This document shows, piece by piece, positions 1 through 8,694 of a DNA stretch of 64,000 nt. This stretch comes from Oerskovia paurometabola (GTDB taxonomy: Bacteria > Actinomycetota > Actinomycetes > Actinomycetales > Cellulomonadaceae). The stretch lies in the NCBI RefSeq assembly GCF_016907365.1, contig NZ_JAFBBV010000001.1, positions 1,612,001-1,676,000 on the forward strand. Reading direction: 5' to 3'. Numbering within the stretch: the stretch's first letter is position 1; each line of letters opens with the position of its first letter. The position numbers were made by a program, and so were the translations under genes. Under the pieces are notes generated by a model. It worked only from the letters and a program-made list of their open reading frames with translations. It was not told where the DNA came from and made no database searches.

Positions 1-1
1 G

Positions 2-988
2 GGCGAGGCGTTCATCCCGGACCTCGGGGGCTGCCGCATCGGCGACCGCCCCATCAACTACCACCTGGACATCCTGCGCCAGTTCGGCGCCGTGGTGGAC
101 AAGCGTGAGCAGGGCATCCACATCCGCGCCCCGCGCCGCCTCCAGGGCACCAAGATCTCCCTGCCCTACCCGAGCGTGGGCGCGACCGAGCAGCTCCTGC
201 TCACGGCCGTGCGCGCCGAGGGCATCACCGAGCTGTCGGGCGCCGCGATCGAGCCCGAGATCATGGACCTCATCGCCGTCCTGCAGAAGATGGGCGCGAT
301 CATCTCGGTCGACACCGACCGCGTGATCCGCATTGAGGGCGTCGACAAGCTCATGGGCTACCAGCACACCGCCCTGGGCGACCGCATCGAGGCGGCGTCC
401 TGGGGGTCCGCGGCCCTCGCGACCGGTGGCGACATCACCGTCAAGGGCGCGACGCAGCCCGAGATGATGACGTTCCTCAACACGTTCCGGAAGGTCGGCG
501 GCGAGTTCGAGGTCCAGGAGGACGGCATCCGGTTCTACCACCCGGGCGGCGACCTCAACGCGATCGTGCTCGAGACCGCGGTGCACCCGGGGTTCATGAC
601 GGACTGGCAGCAGCCCCTCGTCGTCGCGCTCACGCAGGCCAAGGGCCTGTCGATCGTCCACGAGACGGTCTACGAGAACAGGTTCGGCTTCACCGACGCG
701 CTGCGCGGCATGGGCGCGACCATCCAGGTCTACAAGGAGTGCCTGGGCGGCCTGCCGTGCAGGTTCGGGCAGCGCAACTTCCACCACTCGGCCGTCATCT
801 CCGGCCCGACGCCGCTTTCCGCGGCCGACATCGAGGTCCCGGACCTGCGCGGCGGGTTCAGCCACCTCATCGCGGCCCTCGCTGCCAAGGGCACCTCGAC
901 CGTGCGCGGGATCGGCCTGATCGACCGCGGCTACGAGTACTTCCAGGCCAAGCTCGAGGCGCTGGGCGCGGACGTCAGCCGGGGCTGA
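2..988 (+). CDS. murA: MurA-type UDP-N-acetylglucosamine 1-carboxyvinyltransferase, 5' end missing
   Basis: Transfers enolpyruvate from PEP to UDP-GlcNAc, the first committed step of peptidoglycan synthesis, in the cytoplasm. The frame is open from base 2, so the N-terminal roughly 100 residues lie outside the window; 328 residues remain. The PEP-binding loop GGCRIG is present, its Cys (codon 32-34) aligning with Cys115 of E. coli MurA, the fosfomycin target. The C-terminal IDRGYEYFQAKLEALGA segment is typical of the EPSP synthase/MurA fold. The DLRGGFSHLIAALAAKG stretch differs from the usual DLRASASLVLAG, so this may be one of the divergent actinobacterial MurA paralogues. A hairpin follows at 1041-1074. 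Confidence 0.93.
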   Translation, partial: GEAFIPDLGGCRIGDRPINYHLDILRQFGAVVDKREQGIHIRAPRRLQGTKISLPYPSVGATEQLLLTAVRAEGITELSGAAIEPEIMDLIAVLQKMGAIISVDTDRVIRIEGVDKLMGYQHTALGDRIEAASWGSAALATGGDITVKGATQPEMMTFLNTFRKVGGEFEVQEDGIRFYHPGGDLNAIVLETAVHPGFMTDWQQPLVVALTQAKGLSIVHETVYENRFGFTDALRGMGATIQVYKECLGGLPCRFGQRNFHHSAVISGPTPLSAADIEVPDLRGGFSHLIAALAAKGTSTVRGIGLIDRGYEYFQAKLEALGADVSRG

Positions 989-1040
989 CCCGGCTCCTCC
1001 ACCGGCTCACGGGGCTGATCGGAGGCTCCCGGCACCGACT

Positions 1041-1074
1041 GGGCGCGGCGCGTGCGACGGCACGCACCGCGCCC
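1041..1074 (+). terminator. Hairpin after murA
   Basis: Arms 1041-1055 and 1060-1074 pair over 15 positions with one mismatch, around a GACG loop. It lies 50 bases past the murA stop and has no T-tract, as is usual in this GC range. Confidence 0.55.
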
Positions 1075-1180
1075 GTCGTCGTCCTCACAGGCTTCCCACA
1101 TGCTCACGTCATCTTCCGTGCAGGTCCGTGGACCACAGTGGGGGCACGGGCGAACGGCTCGCCCGGACTGGAGGAGCGAC

Positions 1181-1489
1181 ATGTCGAGCGAGCGGCCGTC
1201 CGAGACGTCCCCCGAGAACTCTCCTGCGTCGGACGACGACGCGCTGCACCGGCCGCGCCCAGAGCCGCGCGCCCCTCGGCGGCGGGCCCTGACGTGGGGA
1301 GCGGGAGCCCTCACCTTCAGCGTCCTGACCCTGGGCGGGTTGGCACTGAGCGCGCCGTCGGGGACGGGCGGGAGCGCCCCCTCGACGGACTCCGGACCGG
1401 GAGCGACCGGAGCAGCGGCCACGGTCGTCGGCGACAGCGGTGAGGTCACCGTCGCGGACGGCATGACAAACGTCATCGAGCAACGCTGA
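1181..1489 (+). CDS. Small single-pass membrane protein of unknown function
   Basis: Not recognised. The 102-residue product has a hydrophilic N-terminus rich in Ser, Pro and Arg, a hydrophobic helix near residues 37-58 (WGAGALTFSVLTLGGLALSA), then a Ser/Gly/Thr-rich tail that would be outside the cell. It could be membrane anchored or an uncleaved secreted protein. The ATG at 1181 was chosen because GAGGAG stands 4 bases before it. It stands alone between murA and the ABC exporter, with about 190 bases upstream. Long ORFs on the opposite strand here are codon-bias shadows. Confidence 0.6.
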   Translation: MSSERPSETSPENSPASDDDALHRPRPEPRAPRRRALTWGAGALTFSVLTLGGLALSAPSGTGGSAPSTDSGPGATGAAATVVGDSGEVTVADGMTNVIEQR

Positions 1490-1555
1490 CGAACCCGACG
1501 GAACGGGTGACGGGGCGCACTGCCCGACCCCTCCCGCCGGCACCAGGCTGGAGGC

Positions 1556-2584
1556 ATGGACAACGACACCTTCGGCAGCGGCCCGGGCCGCCCGCTCTCC
1601 CCGGACGACCTCGTCATCGACGTGCACGGCCTGCGCCGCCGGTACGCCAGCGGCTCGCGCGGCGCGCAGGGCTTCGAAGCGGTCGCGGGAGTCGATCTCC
1701 AGGTCCGGCGCGGCGAGCTCTTCGCGCTGCTCGGGACGAACGGTGCCGGCAAGACCTCGTTCCTCGAGGTCGTCGAGGGGCTCACGCGCCCCACGGGCGG
1801 CACGGTCCGGGTCTTCGGCAAGGACCCCTACCGCCAGCGCGCCCAGGTCCGACCCCGCATCGGGATCATGCTGCAGGAGGCGGGCTTCCCGTCCGACCTG
1901 ACGGCGATCGAGACCGCGCGCATGTGGGCCGGGACTCTCACCGCACCGCGCCCCGTCGAGGAGGCCCTCGACCTGGTCGCGCTGCGCGGCCGCGCCGACG
2001 TCACCGTGAGCTCGCTCTCGGGCGGTGAGCGACGTCGTCTGGACCTCGCCCTGGCGCTGCTCGGGCGCCCCGAGGTCCTGTTCCTCGACGAGCCCACCAC
2101 GGGGCTGGACCCCGAGAGCCGCCGCTCGGCCTGGGACCTCGTGCGCGGGCTGCTCGACGACGGCACGACCGTCGTCCTCACGACCCACTACCTCGAGGAG
2201 GCCGAGCGCCTCGCGGACCGCCTCGCGATCATGCACGGCGGCCGGATCGTGCAGGAGGGCACCGTCGCGGACATCGTCGAGGCCGAGCCCTCGTTCGTCC
2301 ACCTCGACGAGGAGAGCGTGCGCCCCCACCTGACGGACCTGCCGCTGCTGCCCGGGGAGACGCTCACGCGCATCGAGGGCGGCACCGTGGCGATCGCGAC
2401 ACGCGACCTCCAGCGCACGCTCGCCGTGCTGCTCGCGTGGGCGACCGACCGCGACGTGACCTTCGGCCGTATCGAGGCGCGCCCCGCGTCCCTCGAGCAG
2501 GCCTTCCTCGCCATCGCGGACGGGCCCGGCAGCGCCCGGACCGGGTCCGCGTCCACCACCGACCTGACGGAGCGTGCCGCATGA
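1556..2584 (+). CDS. ABC transporter ATP-binding protein (ABC-2 exporter type)
   Basis: Cytoplasmic ATPase of an ABC-2 exporter. In order the 342 residues show Walker A GTNGAGKTS, the signature LSGGERRRLDLALALL, Walker B VLFLDEPTTGLDP, and a switch His in LTTHYLEEAERLADR; the C-terminal 100 residues are the usual DrrA/CcmA-type extension. The stop overlaps the permease start (ATGA). Start ATG 1556 has CAGGCT at 1544-1549, six bases upstream, fitting leaderless transcription; GGAGG lies in the same spacer. The two-component system just downstream suggests regulated export of a drug, lipid or peptide; the substrate cannot be read from sequence. Confidence 0.92.
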   Translation: MDNDTFGSGPGRPLSPDDLVIDVHGLRRRYASGSRGAQGFEAVAGVDLQVRRGELFALLGTNGAGKTSFLEVVEGLTRPTGGTVRVFGKDPYRQRAQVRPRIGIMLQEAGFPSDLTAIETARMWAGTLTAPRPVEEALDLVALRGRADVTVSSLSGGERRRLDLALALLGRPEVLFLDEPTTGLDPESRRSAWDLVRGLLDDGTTVVLTTHYLEEAERLADRLAIMHGGRIVQEGTVADIVEAEPSFVHLDEESVRPHLTDLPLLPGETLTRIEGGTVAIATRDLQRTLAVLLAWATDRDVTFGRIEARPASLEQAFLAIADGPGSARTGSASTTDLTERAA

Positions 2585-3453
2585 CCACCCTCGCCCCCAC
2601 CTCGACCCGCGCCCCGGGCGCCCCGTGGACGCCGCGAGCCGCGAGCGGCCTCACCGGCTCGCTGCGCCGCATCTCCGCGCTCGTCCGCGCCGAGACCACC
2701 CTCCTCCTGCGCAACCGGACGGCCCTGTTCAACGGGGTGCTGCTCGCCCCCGCCATGGTGGCCTTCCTGCACTTCTCGGGCGCGTTCGAGGTCTTCGTGG
2801 GCGACGACGCGGGAGCCTCGATCATCGGCGCGTTCGCGCTCACGAGCCTCGTCTGCTTCGCCCTCATGTTCGTCGTCTACTACAACCTGGCCAGCGCCTA
2901 CGTGGCCCGGCGCGAGGAGCTCGTGCTCAAGCGGCTGCGGACGGGGCAGTGCTCCGACGCGGAGATCCTGGCGGGAGCCGCGACGCCCGCGGTCGTGACC
3001 ATGCTGGGACAGCTCGTCCTGGGTGGGGTCGCGATCGCGCTCTGGATCGGGCTCGACGCCCCGGCGAACGTCCTGCTGCTGCTCGTCGCGGTCCTCGGGG
3101 GCACGTTCGTCTTCGCGGCGCTCGCGGCCGCGAGCACCGCGTTCACTCGCACGCTCGAGTCCGCGCAGCTCTCGACGCTGCCGATCATGGCGCTCGCGCT
3201 GCTCCTGTCCGGGACGGCCCTCCCGCTCACGATGCTCCCCGAGCGCGTCCAGACCCTCGCCGAGCTCACGCCCCTGCACCCGGTCGCCGAGCTCCTGACG
3301 ATCGGCCTCACGGGTCTCGGGCCCGACGGCGTCGCGGTGGGCTTCGGGGAGACGTTCGCCCTGGCAGCGGAGCCCCTCGCGGTCCTGGCCGCCTGGTGCG
3401 TGCTCGGCGCGTGGCTCGCGACCCGGTACATGCGGTGGGAGCCGCGCCGTTGA
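2581..3453 (+). CDS. ABC-2 type transporter permease
   Basis: Membrane half of the exporter whose ATPase is the preceding gene (4-base ATGA overlap). The 290-residue product begins with a polar stretch of about 35 residues and has about six hydrophobic segments, including FALMFVVYYNLASAYVARR, the VVTMLGQLVLGGVAIALWIGL region and ALLLSGTALPLTMLP, an arrangement typical of ABC-2 permeases. The REELVLKRLRTGQ cytoplasmic motif after the second or third helix is frequent in this family. Translation is probably coupled to the ATPase gene. Followed within 70 bases by a sensor kinase. Confidence 0.9.
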   Translation: MTTLAPTSTRAPGAPWTPRAASGLTGSLRRISALVRAETTLLLRNRTALFNGVLLAPAMVAFLHFSGAFEVFVGDDAGASIIGAFALTSLVCFALMFVVYYNLASAYVARREELVLKRLRTGQCSDAEILAGAATPAVVTMLGQLVLGGVAIALWIGLDAPANVLLLLVAVLGGTFVFAALAAASTAFTRTLESAQLSTLPIMALALLLSGTALPLTMLPERVQTLAELTPLHPVAELLTIGLTGLGPDGVAVGFGETFALAAEPLAVLAAWCVLGAWLATRYMRWEPRR

Positions 3454-3521
3454 CCTGTGCCCCCGTGGCGGTCGCGCCCGGCCTGCACGTGCCGGCCCAG
3501 CCGCATGACAGGCTGGTGCCC

Positions 3522-4868
3522 GTGAGCCGCAACCCCCTCGTCGGCGCGTGGTCGCGCCGCTCCAACCCCGAACGGTTCGACACCTACACGCGCTGGTCGC
3601 TGTACGTCGTCGCGACGTTCGAGCTCTTCGTGGTGCTCTGGGTCGTCGGCGAGGTACCCACGGGGCACCCGGCCCTGCTCGCCCCCCTGATCGGGCTGTG
3701 CCTCGCGCACACCGCGTCGTGCGTCGTCGTGATCCGGTACGGGGTCACCCGGTTCCTCGGCGGCCCGCCGCCTCCCCGGTGGGCCCTGGGCGCCATGTGG
3801 GGGCTCGCGCTCGCGACCTGCGTGGTCGGCCTCGCGGCGTACCCCACGGGTGAGGGGTCCATGTTCCAGGGCAACACCCCGGTCCTGGTCGTGACCGCGG
3901 CGACCGCGTTCTCGGTCGCCGCCTGCGCGCCGCTCCTGACCTTCCGGTGGTTGGCGCTCGGCGCGGTCGGCGTCGCGGCGGTCTCGGGGCTGGTCTCGTG
4001 GGCCGTCGCCCCGGTCCGCGACGAGACGGCGGCGGGCATCGCGGTGGGCCAGGGCATCGGCGTCGTCCTCATGTGCGTCGGCATCTTCGCGTCCTACCGG
4101 GTGTCGGTGTGGATGCTCGGGATCGTGTGGGAGCAGGAGCGCAACCGGGTCCTGCACGCCCGCCTCGCCGTCGCCGAGGAGCGGCTGCGCTTCTCGCGCG
4201 ACCTGCACGACGTGTTCGGACGCACGCTCTCGGTCGTGGCCGTCAAGAGCGAGCTGGCCGCCGAGCTCGCGACGCGCGGGCGCCCGGGAGCCGCCGAGCA
4301 GATGCTCGAGGTGCGCCAGATCGCGCAGGACTCGCTGCGCGAGGTGCGGGCGGTGGTCGCCGGGTACCGGGCCACGGACCTGCCGGCCGAGCTCAGCGGG
4401 GCCCGCTCGGTCCTGCGGTCGGCCGACATCGAGACCACGATCGAGTCGTGCGGCGACGAGAAGGATGCCGGGCTGCCCCTGGGCACGCAGGAGGCGCTCG
4501 CCTGGGTCGTGCGCGAGGCCGTGACCAACGTGGTCCGGCACTCGGACGCCACCCGGTGCGAGATCACGCTGCGCGTCGACCGGGGCGAGGCGGTGCTGAC
4601 CGTGACCAACGACGGCGTCCCCGACCTCGACCGCACCACGACCAGCCCGGGGAGCCCCAGCGGGTCCGGGCTCATCGGCCTGGGCGAGCGGCTCGCCGAG
4701 GCGGGCGGGCGCCTCGAGACCCATCTCGTCCCACCCGTCTTCCGCCTCACGGCCAGCGTCCCGCTCCCCGGCCCGGGCATGGGTAGCCTCGTCCCGCGCC
4801 TGCCGCGCGGCCCCCGGGGCCGTGGCTCAGGCGCGCCCAGCCCCGCCGAGGAAGGCACCACCCCGTGA
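3522..4868 (+). CDS. Sensor histidine kinase (DesK/NarX-like, HisKA_3)
   Basis: Membrane sensor kinase of a two-component pair. About five or six N-terminal helices (residues 25-210), then the dimerisation/phosphoacceptor segment RFSRDLHDVFGRTLS with His near residue 229, and a HATPase domain with REAVTNVVRHSDA (N box) and GSGLIGLGERLAEAGG (G box). 448 residues. GTG 3522 was chosen because CAGGCT (3509-3514) stands seven bases upstream, a leaderless-like spacing, and a GTG six bases earlier would fall inside that spacer. It overlaps the response regulator start by four bases (GTGA). With the upstream exporter this resembles envelope-stress or drug-sensing modules. Confidence 0.92.
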   Translation: MSRNPLVGAWSRRSNPERFDTYTRWSLYVVATFELFVVLWVVGEVPTGHPALLAPLIGLCLAHTASCVVVIRYGVTRFLGGPPPPRWALGAMWGLALATCVVGLAAYPTGEGSMFQGNTPVLVVTAATAFSVAACAPLLTFRWLALGAVGVAAVSGLVSWAVAPVRDETAAGIAVGQGIGVVLMCVGIFASYRVSVWMLGIVWEQERNRVLHARLAVAEERLRFSRDLHDVFGRTLSVVAVKSELAAELATRGRPGAAEQMLEVRQIAQDSLREVRAVVAGYRATDLPAELSGARSVLRSADIETTIESCGDEKDAGLPLGTQEALAWVVREAVTNVVRHSDATRCEITLRVDRGEAVLTVTNDGVPDLDRTTTSPGSPSGSGLIGLGERLAEAGGRLETHLVPPVFRLTASVPLPGPGMGSLVPRLPRGPRGRGSGAPSPAEEGTTP

Positions 4869-5470
4869 TCCGCATCCTGCTCGCCGACGACGAGAACCTC
4901 ATCCGTGACGCGCTCGCGACCCTGCTCTCGCTCGAGGACGACCTCGAGGTCGTCGTCCAGGCCGCGTCGGGGCCGGAGGCGCTCGCGGCCGCGCGCAAGC
5001 ACTCCCCGGACGTCGCGGTGCTCGACCTCCAGATGCCCGGGCTCGACGGGATCGAGGTCGCCCAGGCCCTGGCCACCGAGGTGCCCGGGTGCGGGGTCGT
5101 CATGGTCACGAGCCACGGCCGACCGGGGTACCTCAAGCGCGCGCTCGAGGCCGGCGTGCGCGCCTTCCTGCCCAAGACCGTCTCCTCCCGCGTCCTCGCG
5201 GACGTCGTGCGCCAGGTCCAGGCCGGCGGGCGCTACGTCGACCCCGAGCTCGCGGCCGAGGCCATCGCGGCCGGCTCGAGCCCGCTGACGCCTCGCGAGG
5301 CCGACGTCCTGGAGCTCGCGGCCGGGGGAGCGCCCGTCGAGGAGATCGCGACCCGCGCGTCGCTCGCCCCGGGCACGGTCCGCAACTACCTCTCCTCGGC
5401 CGCCGCGAAGCTCGGCGCGACAAACCGGCACGAGGCCGTGCACCTGGCGCGGCGGCACGGCTGGATCTGA
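4865..5470 (+). CDS. NarL/FixJ-family response regulator
   Basis: Cytoplasmic partner of the preceding kinase. Receiver domain residues 1-118, with acidic pocket DDE at 8-10, phosphoacceptor Asp54 in VLDLQMPG, and conserved Lys in FLPKTV. The C-terminal LuxR-type helix-turn-helix (about 138-200) contains LTPREADVLELAAGG and the recognition helix region APGTVRNYLSSAAAKLGA. 201 residues, full length for the DesR-like subgroup. It likely regulates the ABC exporter at 1556-3453, the only plausible adjacent target. Confidence 0.94.
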   Translation: MIRILLADDENLIRDALATLLSLEDDLEVVVQAASGPEALAAARKHSPDVAVLDLQMPGLDGIEVAQALATEVPGCGVVMVTSHGRPGYLKRALEAGVRAFLPKTVSSRVLADVVRQVQAGGRYVDPELAAEAIAAGSSPLTPREADVLELAAGGAPVEEIATRASLAPGTVRNYLSSAAAKLGATNRHEAVHLARRHGWI

Positions 5471-5548
5471 GCCGTCGTGGCCGCGGCGTCGGGCCCGCGC
5501 ACCCAGGGCGCGCGGCGCCGTCGGGCCCGACGACGGCACGCGGCCCGG

Positions 5549-5554
5549 TAGGCT
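5549..5554 (+). promoter_or_regulatory. -10 box TAGGCT for plsC
   Basis: TAGGCT lies eight bases before the GTG at 5563. The in-frame GTG at 5557 would be only two bases from it, so the hexamer favours 5563 as a leaderless start. Confidence 0.5.
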
Positions 5555-5562
5555 CGGTGACC

Positions 5563-6291
5563 GTGCCGAAAGCTCATCCTGACAGCCGCGCGTACCGCCT
5601 CGTCGCGCTCGTCGTGCGACCCATCATGTTCACCATCACCCGCCGTGACTGGCAGGGCGAGGAGAACATCCCCGCCACGGGCGGGTTCATCGCTGCGGGC
5701 AACCACATGTCGAACATCGACCCGCTGACGTTCGCCCACTTCCTGTACGACCACGGGCGGGCGCCCAAGATCCTCGCCAAGGCGTCGCTGTGGAAGGTTC
5801 CGTTCTTCGGCGGCCTCCTGAACCGCACAGGCATGATCCCCGTGCAGCGCAACACCGCGGGGGCCGCGTCCTCGGTGAGCGCGGCCGTCGACCAGCTCAC
5901 GCTCGGCGAGTGCGTCGCGGTCTTCCCCGAGGGCACGCTGACGCGTGACCCGGACCTGTGGCCCATGGTCGGCAAGACCGGTGCCGCGCGCCTGGCGCTC
6001 GCGAGCCGCATGCCCGTGGTGCCCATCGCACAATGGGGCATGCAGGACATCCTGCCGCGCTACAGCAAGCGGTTCCGGCCGTTCCCGCCCAAGAAGGTCG
6101 CCGTCCACGCCGGGCCGCCCGTCGACCTGTCGGACCTCTACGAGCGTCCGATCGACACCGTGACCCTGCGCGAGGCCACCGACCGCATCATGGACGCCAT
6201 CACGGGGCTCCTCGAGGACATCCGCGGGGAGAAGGCCCCCGCGGAGCGCTTCGACGTCCGCAAGAACCCCGGCTCGGAGGAGCGCAAGTGA
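5563..6291 (+). CDS. plsC: 1-acyl-sn-glycerol-3-phosphate acyltransferase (PlsC family)
   Basis: Adds the second acyl chain to lysophosphatidic acid at the membrane face, giving phosphatidic acid. The 242 residues show the NHMSNIDPL motif (NHxxxxD, catalytic His/Asp) near 46-54, the substrate motif FPEGTLTRD near 125-133, and VVPIAQWG after it. GTG 5563 was chosen from the upstream TAGGCT; GTG 5557 is the alternative. The stop overlaps gpsA by four bases, coupling two steps of phospholipid precursor supply. The C-terminus is charged (EKAPAERFDVRKNPGSEERK). Confidence 0.93.
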   Translation: MPKAHPDSRAYRLVALVVRPIMFTITRRDWQGEENIPATGGFIAAGNHMSNIDPLTFAHFLYDHGRAPKILAKASLWKVPFFGGLLNRTGMIPVQRNTAGAASSVSAAVDQLTLGECVAVFPEGTLTRDPDLWPMVGKTGAARLALASRMPVVPIAQWGMQDILPRYSKRFRPFPPKKVAVHAGPPVDLSDLYERPIDTVTLREATDRIMDAITGLLEDIRGEKAPAERFDVRKNPGSEERK

Positions 6292-7313
6292 GCGACCAGC
6301 AGATCATCGCGACCGTCCTGGGCTCGGGAGCGTGGGGCACGACGTTCGCCGCGGTCCTGGCCGACGCCGGGTGCGAGGTCCGCCTGTGGGGCCGCAACCC
6401 CGAGGTCGCGGCCGACATCAACGCGACCCGTCGCAACTCCGCGTACCTGCCCGACATCGACCTGCCCGCAGGGCTCACGGCCACGACCGACGCGGCCGAG
6501 GCCCTCGCCGGGGCCCAGCTCGTCGTGGTCGCGATCCCGTCGCAGAGCGCCCGCGCGACGCTCGCGCCGTTGCGCGAGCACCTCGCCGAGGGGGTCGTGG
6601 CGGTCTCGCTCATGAAGGGCGTCGAGCTCAGCACCGACCGCCGCATGAGCGAGGTCGTGGCCGAGGTGTGGGACCTGCCGCTCGACCGGGTCGCGGTCGT
6701 GTCCGGGCCCAACCTCGCACGCGAGATCGCCGAGCACCAACCGACCGCGACCGTCGTCTCGGCCACGAACGAGGAGACCGCGCGCTTCGTCGCGGCCGCC
6801 TGCTCGTCGTCCTACTTCCGCCCGTACACCAACTCGGACGTCGTGGGCGTCGAGCTCTGCGGGGCCGTGAAGAACGTCATCGCGCTCGCCGTGGGCATCG
6901 CCCAGGGCCGGGGGTTCGGCTACAACACGACCGCGACCGTCATCACGCGCGGCCTGGTGGAGATCACCCGCCTCGGGCTCGCGCTCGGAGCCGACGCCGA
7001 GACGTTCTCGGGTCTCGCAGGCATGGGCGACCTCGTCGCGACCTGCACGTCCCCCCTGTCCCGCAACCACACGCTCGGCAAGCACATCGGCCGTGGCATG
7101 AGCCTCGACGAGGCCGTCGCGGCCACTGGCGGCACGGCAGAGGGAGTCAAGTCCTGCCGGTCGGTGCTCGAGCTCGCACAGAAGGTGGGCGTCGACATGC
7201 CCATCACGGCCGGTGTGGTCGCCGTCCTGCACCAGGGCATGCCGGTCGACGACATGGCCCGCGGACTGCTCGCGCGGCCGCAGAAGTCCGAGGGCGTGAC
7301 GTCGGGGCGCTGA
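6288..7313 (+). CDS. gpsA: NAD(P)-dependent glycerol-3-phosphate dehydrogenase
   Basis: Reduces dihydroxyacetone phosphate to sn-glycerol-3-phosphate, the backbone acylated by PlsB/PlsC. The N-terminal Rossmann motif VLGSGAWGTTFA (residues 8-19), the conserved SGPNLAREIA, the catalytic Lys in VELCGAVKNVIALAVG, and the C-terminal substrate loop are all present. 341 residues, normal length. GTG 6288 overlaps the plsC stop (GTGA), so translation is probably coupled. A strong bidirectional hairpin closes the operon at 7331-7364. Confidence 0.96.
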   Translation: MSDQQIIATVLGSGAWGTTFAAVLADAGCEVRLWGRNPEVAADINATRRNSAYLPDIDLPAGLTATTDAAEALAGAQLVVVAIPSQSARATLAPLREHLAEGVVAVSLMKGVELSTDRRMSEVVAEVWDLPLDRVAVVSGPNLAREIAEHQPTATVVSATNEETARFVAAACSSSYFRPYTNSDVVGVELCGAVKNVIALAVGIAQGRGFGYNTTATVITRGLVEITRLGLALGADAETFSGLAGMGDLVATCTSPLSRNHTLGKHIGRGMSLDEAVAATGGTAEGVKSCRSVLELAQKVGVDMPITAGVVAVLHQGMPVDDMARGLLARPQKSEGVTSGR

Positions 7314-7330
7314 GGCGACCGCGCCGCTCC

Positions 7331-7364
7331 GCCGGCTCGGCGCCCTGAGGGGCGCCGAGCCGGC
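7331..7364. terminator. Bidirectional terminator between gpsA and a convergent lipoprotein gene
   Basis: A perfect 14-base inverted repeat (7331-7344 with 7351-7364) around a six-base loop lies in the 56-base gap between two convergent genes. Confidence 0.8.
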
Positions 7365-7369
7365 AGCCG

Positions 7370-8062
7370 TCACACGTCGTCGTTGCGCACCTCGACCACG
7401 ACCCGCGTCGGGTCGGTCAGGGCGTAGACCCGGAACGGGCTGACCTCGTCCGTCCCGACGAACGACTGCGCGTACCCCTCGAAGACCCCGAGGAAGACGA
7501 CCTCCTCGACCTCGTCCGTCCCGGCGCCCCTCAGGGTCGACGGGGCGTCGAACTCGGTGACGCCCGTGTCCGCGGGGTAGCCCGAGCCCGAGATCGAGAC
7601 AGAGAGCGTCCCGTCACCGTCGACCGGCACGACCTTGCCGCTGCCGTCCTCGTTCGCCTGCGGGACGTACTCGACCCGCCAGCCGGGCGTGCCCGTCCCA
7701 CCCATCTCGTACACCACGCGGTCGAAGCCGTCGTGGCGCCCGATCCTGATGTCGGTGACCGTCAGGGCGGCGCCGGGGGACGCGTCGGCGAGGTCCACCT
7801 CGGTGTTCGCGGGGAACGCGGGCGCGTCCGTCGAGCTGTCGTCGTCGGTGGATCCCGTGGGCGTCGACGTGGGGCCCGCGGGAGCGGAGGGGGACTGGCT
7901 CGCGGTGGGGCCGGGGGCCGGGGACGAGACCGACGGCGACGGGGCGGCCCCCGTGGTCTCGTCGTCGGTCCCCGCGCCCGAGCAGGCCGTCAGCGCGAGG
8001 AGGGCAGCCACGACCCCGGTGGAGAGTGCTGCGGGCCGGAGTCGTCGGGTCGTGCCGTTCAT
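7370..8062 (-). CDS. Lipoprotein with AMIN-like domain
   Basis: Predicted surface lipoprotein of 230 residues. The signal peptide ends in lipobox LTAC; a Ser/Thr/Pro/Asp-rich linker of about 60 residues follows, then a beta-rich domain containing DIRIGRHDGFDRVVYEMGG and FRVYALTDPTRVVVEVRN, the hallmark of the AMIN-like family of actinobacterial lipoproteins. These may bind cell wall polymers, but the role is not established. ATG 8062 was chosen over an upstream in-frame Met because AGGAGG precedes it by seven bases. A TAGGCT box (8118 to 8113 on this strand) implies a leader of about 45 nt. Confidence 0.85.
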   Translation of the reverse strand: MNGTTRRLRPAALSTGVVAALLALTACSGAGTDDETTGAAPSPSVSSPAPGPTASQSPSAPAGPTSTPTGSTDDDSSTDAPAFPANTEVDLADASPGAALTVTDIRIGRHDGFDRVVYEMGGTGTPGWRVEYVPQANEDGSGKVVPVDGDGTLSVSISGSGYPADTGVTEFDAPSTLRGAGTDEVEEVVFLGVFEGYAQSFVGTDEVSPFRVYALTDPTRVVVEVRNDDV

Positions 8063-8298
8063 CAGTTGCCTCCTGGAAGTTCTCACCGGGAGACGCTCCC
8101 GGGTGACCTTCGAGCCTAGGCCGATCGGGTCACGGATGCAGGGAGGACAGGTCTCGATCGGGGAACGAGCGCCTCGCGAGCAACGCCCCCCCGCCGCGCG
8201 ACGACGACGACCTGCGGCGTCCGCTCGCCGGTGGTGACGAGCGACCGCTCCCTCGCACGAGGGATGACAGGGTCTCCCGTCCGCCCTACGGTGGCTGC

Positions 8299-8694
8299 AT
8301 GCCGTGGATCAGCAGTGCGGGCGGGCCGCTCCTCTTCGTCGTCGTGCTCGTGGTCGTCGCGTTCGTCGCGATCGAGCGCATGGTGAGCGGGCGCTCCAGG
8401 GACCGGCAGCTCGGGGACGGGCGAGGGTCGGGCGAGAGCGCCGGGGTCGGCGCGTTCGGCGAGCTCGTCGACGTCTTCCAGCCGAGCCGGGTCCACCTGA
8501 CCGAGGAGAAGGAGCGTCAGCGGCTCGACATCGCGCAGGCGCCGTCCACCGCGCCGCCGATCGACGTGGACCTCGAGTCGGGGGTCGTCGTCTTCAGCGC
8601 GGACGTGTACGAGCCGCGGCCCGCCGAGCCGCAGCCCGCCGAGCCGCAGCCCGCCGAGCCGCAGGTCGTCGAGGGGACGGCCGCCGCGCGCTAG
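8299..8694 (+). CDS. Small membrane-anchored protein, DUF6191-like
   Basis: 131 residues with an N-terminal helix (about 10-27, LLFVVVLVVVAFVAIERM), then a cytoplasmic region with FGELVDVFQPSRVHLTEEKE and RQRLDIAQAPSTAPPIDVDL, which I recall as typical of DUF6191 proteins of unknown function. The C-terminus carries tandem PAEPQ units encoded by a 15-base repeat (8611-8664). Probably leaderless: TACGGT 8287-8292 stands six bases before ATG. The stop shares a CTAG palindrome with the convergent downstream gene's stop, so the two 3' ends overlap by four bases. Confidence 0.7.
   Translation: MPWISSAGGPLLFVVVLVVVAFVAIERMVSGRSRDRQLGDGRGSGESAGVGAFGELVDVFQPSRVHLTEEKERQRLDIAQAPSTAPPIDVDLESGVVVFSADVYEPRPAEPQPAEPQPAEPQVVEGTAAAR
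8611..8664 (+). repeat. 15-base tandem repeat coding for PAEPQ
   Basis: Three full units of GAGCCGCAGCCCGCC (the first with one mismatch) and a partial fourth, in frame at the 3' end of the small membrane protein gene. Unit length is a multiple of three, so copy number changes would keep the frame. Confidence 0.85.
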
